Assembly (NCBI RefSeq): GCF_000801105.2
Contig: NC_079518.1
Location: forward strand, 10,548,106-10,612,105
Source: Raphanus sativus
Lineage: Eukaryota > Streptophyta > Magnoliopsida > Brassicales > Brassicaceae
Direction: 5' to 3'
Length of the DNA stretch: 64,000 nucleotides
The notes below the pieces were generated by a model, which saw nothing but the letters and a program-made list of their open reading frames with translations, was not told the origin of the DNA and did no database searches. This document shows, piece by piece, positions 61,865-64,000 of this stretch. Every line of letters starts with the position of its first letter. Within the stretch, counting starts at the first letter, position 1. A program made the position numbers and the translations under genes.

Positions 61865-64000
61865 CTGCATATGAATGTATACAACATTATTATAGGGATT
61901 AAAGCTAGTTTAATTAAATAATAGTCTATAGAAAAGTATTTATAATTTGTATCTAAAATGAATATATACATATACGCAATCTTGTATGGACCCATACCGT
62001 AATACAGGGTCCATACAACTAAAATGAATTGCATATGCTTTTCTTATAACAACCCCGTTACTGAGAACTAATCAAATAACTATTCTTTATGGTGATCGCT
62101 TCAAGCATTTTACAATGCTAGACTTTATTGCTTCTAAGTCACACGTGCCATATTGCAATCTATACTGTTCGAGTGTAGCTGAAGTATTTTTTTTTCATAA
62201 TCATAATGCATGGCCTTCTATTACTTTTTCTGTCATTTTTCTAATCTTGGGTGATCCAAATCTTTGGGATTGGTCTTGATCGGGTCGAGGTTCAACTTGT
62301 ATTGTAAGAAGCAAGCCAACATAATCATGAGGCAACACAGACGAGTCTGAATAACTCCAAAGGTGACCTAGCCTGACCGGAGAAATCAGCCCCCTGGTTA
62401 GTCAACCGAATTACCCATGCACAACATGATTGTTCCAGTACAATGCCAAATTTTATCACGTGCGAAAAAATCCAAGGAATTACTTGTGTTTGTTGAGTCA
62501 CTGCTAATGTTCATACAATACAAGGAGGAAAAAGTTCATTCATACCACCAAAAAAAAAGAAAAACATGATTGCTCCAGAAAATATTTAAATTATACAAAT
62601 AGAACTTCTAAATTACAAGATATGTTCGTTACTTGTTTTAGAATGTGTTACATTGGCTCCGATTGGTAACCATCGCTTAATCGCGGAACCGCGAAAAAAA
62701 TAGTTAAGTTCCGAAAAAATATTTAAGCTGCGGAAAAATTTAAAATTTGCGGAATGATGGAATAAATGTTTAATTGATCAAAATATTTTATATAATATTC
62801 ATCTTTTATAAAAAATAAATATCAATCATAAAACTAATTATTACATAATATGAAAATAACTAATATTTATTAAATTATTTTAGCTCTTATTATAAATATT
62901 TAGCTTATCTTTTAATGAGATATTTAATAATAGATTGACATTCCATAATATTATAAATAAATATAATATAACTTTATTTTTAACACAACTATTTATCATA
63001 AAAATTATTGCCATCTATTTAAAAATTTAAAATAGTTTTAGCATATAATTAATAATATGAAAGTGTTGAATTTATAATTTTTTCCACCATAATCTAGTAA
63101 ACTCACTTTTCCACTTAATAAAAATTCTCTTTATATTTCTGTCAGCAATGCGTTTTTACGTTTTTTTATTATTACGCAATTTTTATTGATTGGTAACTTT
63201 TTTGCGGAATCGCGTAAAAACGTCATTCCGCCGTTACGTAATGTAAAAATTTACATGCATGTAAAATGCATTTTAAGACTATTTAGCCCTTTACATGCAT
63301 TTAAGAAAATTTTACATGCATGTAAAATGCATTTAAGACTATTTAGCCATTTTTATCAAAAATGGTTAAATAGTAAAAATGGCTAAATAGTAAAAATTAC
63401 ATTTTAAATAGTAATTTTTTTTTACTATTTAGCCTTTTACATGCATTTAAGAAAATTTTGCATGCATGTAAAATGCATTTTAAGACTATCTAGCTCTTTT
63501 TATCAAAAAAATCATGATTTCTTTCCAAATGTGAGCTCATATAAAACGAACTTACTGCATATTCTAAGAGCATCAATAATAAAGAATTTTTTATTAATGG
63601 TTTTATCAACTTTAAAAAATAAATATTTTAAAATAGTTTGATTATGTGACTAAAATTCAACGGTACGAAAAGAAATATATGAGTCAGAAGAGGACAATAG
63701 GATATGAGAGTCGCTTACCATTTTTAATTTAAGAGTTTCTCCAAGAAATTTTTTTTTTTGAGAAAAAAAAGTTTATTAATTCTCCAAGAAAATTTTTGCC
63801 AGAGTTTCTCACTTTTTCTTCTTCTCTAATATTTTTTAACTTTTTCTTTTATAAGAAAACTACCGATGCGGATGCACTTTTTCGTTTATCCGATGCACTT
63901 TTTCAATTATTTTACCAAAAAAAAAATTGTATTGTCAATAACTTCATAGTTTCTAACTAGTAGGATTTATGTATACTAATATAAGTATATATGCATGAAT
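61865..64000. other. CER4 upstream or intron 1, repeat rich, no exon seen
   Basis: No sequence resembling CER4 exon 1 is visible on the minus strand. Motifs include GGCTCCGATTGGTAACCATC at about 62654, which may be a transposon end, with related direct text GATTGGTAACTTTTTTGCGG at about 63188. The DNA is AT-rich throughout. Confidence 0.4.
63245..63500. repeat. Tandem array built on ACATGCATGTAAAATGCATTT
   Basis: Three imperfect copies of a unit containing TTACATGCATGTAAAATGCA and AAGACTATTTAGCC occur in succession, with inverted segments (GGCTAAATAGT against ACTATTTAGCC) that can pair. It may be the inside of a MITE-like element. Confidence 0.7.

Overview
The window is plant nuclear DNA from the mustard family (Brassicaceae), most likely Brassica or a close relative. 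The genes are rich in introns with GT-AG borders, and the spacers are AT-rich and packed with plant transposons. The gene order follows Arabidopsis thaliana chromosome 4 from about At4g33630 to At4g33790: EXECUTER1, DRP3A, L-galactose dehydrogenase, AGD2, a CAP/PR-1-like gene, an inositol polyphosphate kinase (ITPK2-like) and the fatty acyl reductase CER4/FAR3. This synteny is recalled from memory of the Arabidopsis map, not computed. Several Arabidopsis genes expected in between are not visible, which fits a fractionated segment of a polyploid-derived genome.

Layout. 1-13.2 kb is compact and gene dense: EX1 (3' part, +), DRP3A (+), L-GalDH (-) and AGD2 (-). 13.2-23.9 kb is a nest of non-autonomous Helitrons, some head to tail, with hAT and Emigrant-type MITEs inserted. 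23.9-27.2 kb holds an intact serine carboxypeptidase-like gene (-), which does not belong to the syntenic block. 28.5-37.8 kb holds three Mutator-like elements (MULEs), each with a perfect 9-bp target duplication. The first is a near-perfect giant palindrome with a nested Tourist-type MITE. The second carries a frameshifted transposase plus an intact GRF zinc-finger gene. The third is filled with a GTACAACT motif arranged in opposing orientations. 38.4-39.3 kb is a broken DGAT3-like gene. 44.4-44.9 kb is the CAP gene (+), and 46.1-48.6 kb is the ITPK gene (-). 48.6-57.2 kb is again Helitron, SINE and retroposon territory. 57.3-61.9 kb is CER4 (-): exons 2-10 are intact, but exon 1 is not found before the window ends. 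61.9-64 kb is repeat sequence.

The genes are not an operon or a pathway cluster; they are neighbours by descent. Individually they cover chloroplast singlet-oxygen signalling (EX1), mitochondrial and peroxisomal fission (DRP3A), ascorbate synthesis (L-GalDH), lysine synthesis (AGD2), vacuolar or secreted proteolysis (SCPL), apoplastic defence-type protein (CAP), inositol phosphate metabolism (ITPK) and cuticular wax alcohols (CER4). Exon coordinates were built by hand from splice borders. Summed coding lengths are multiples of three for DRP3A (816 aa), L-GalDH (316 aa), AGD2 (465 aa), SCPL (492 aa), ITPK (368 aa), and the visible parts of EX1 (437 aa) and CER4 (461 aa).
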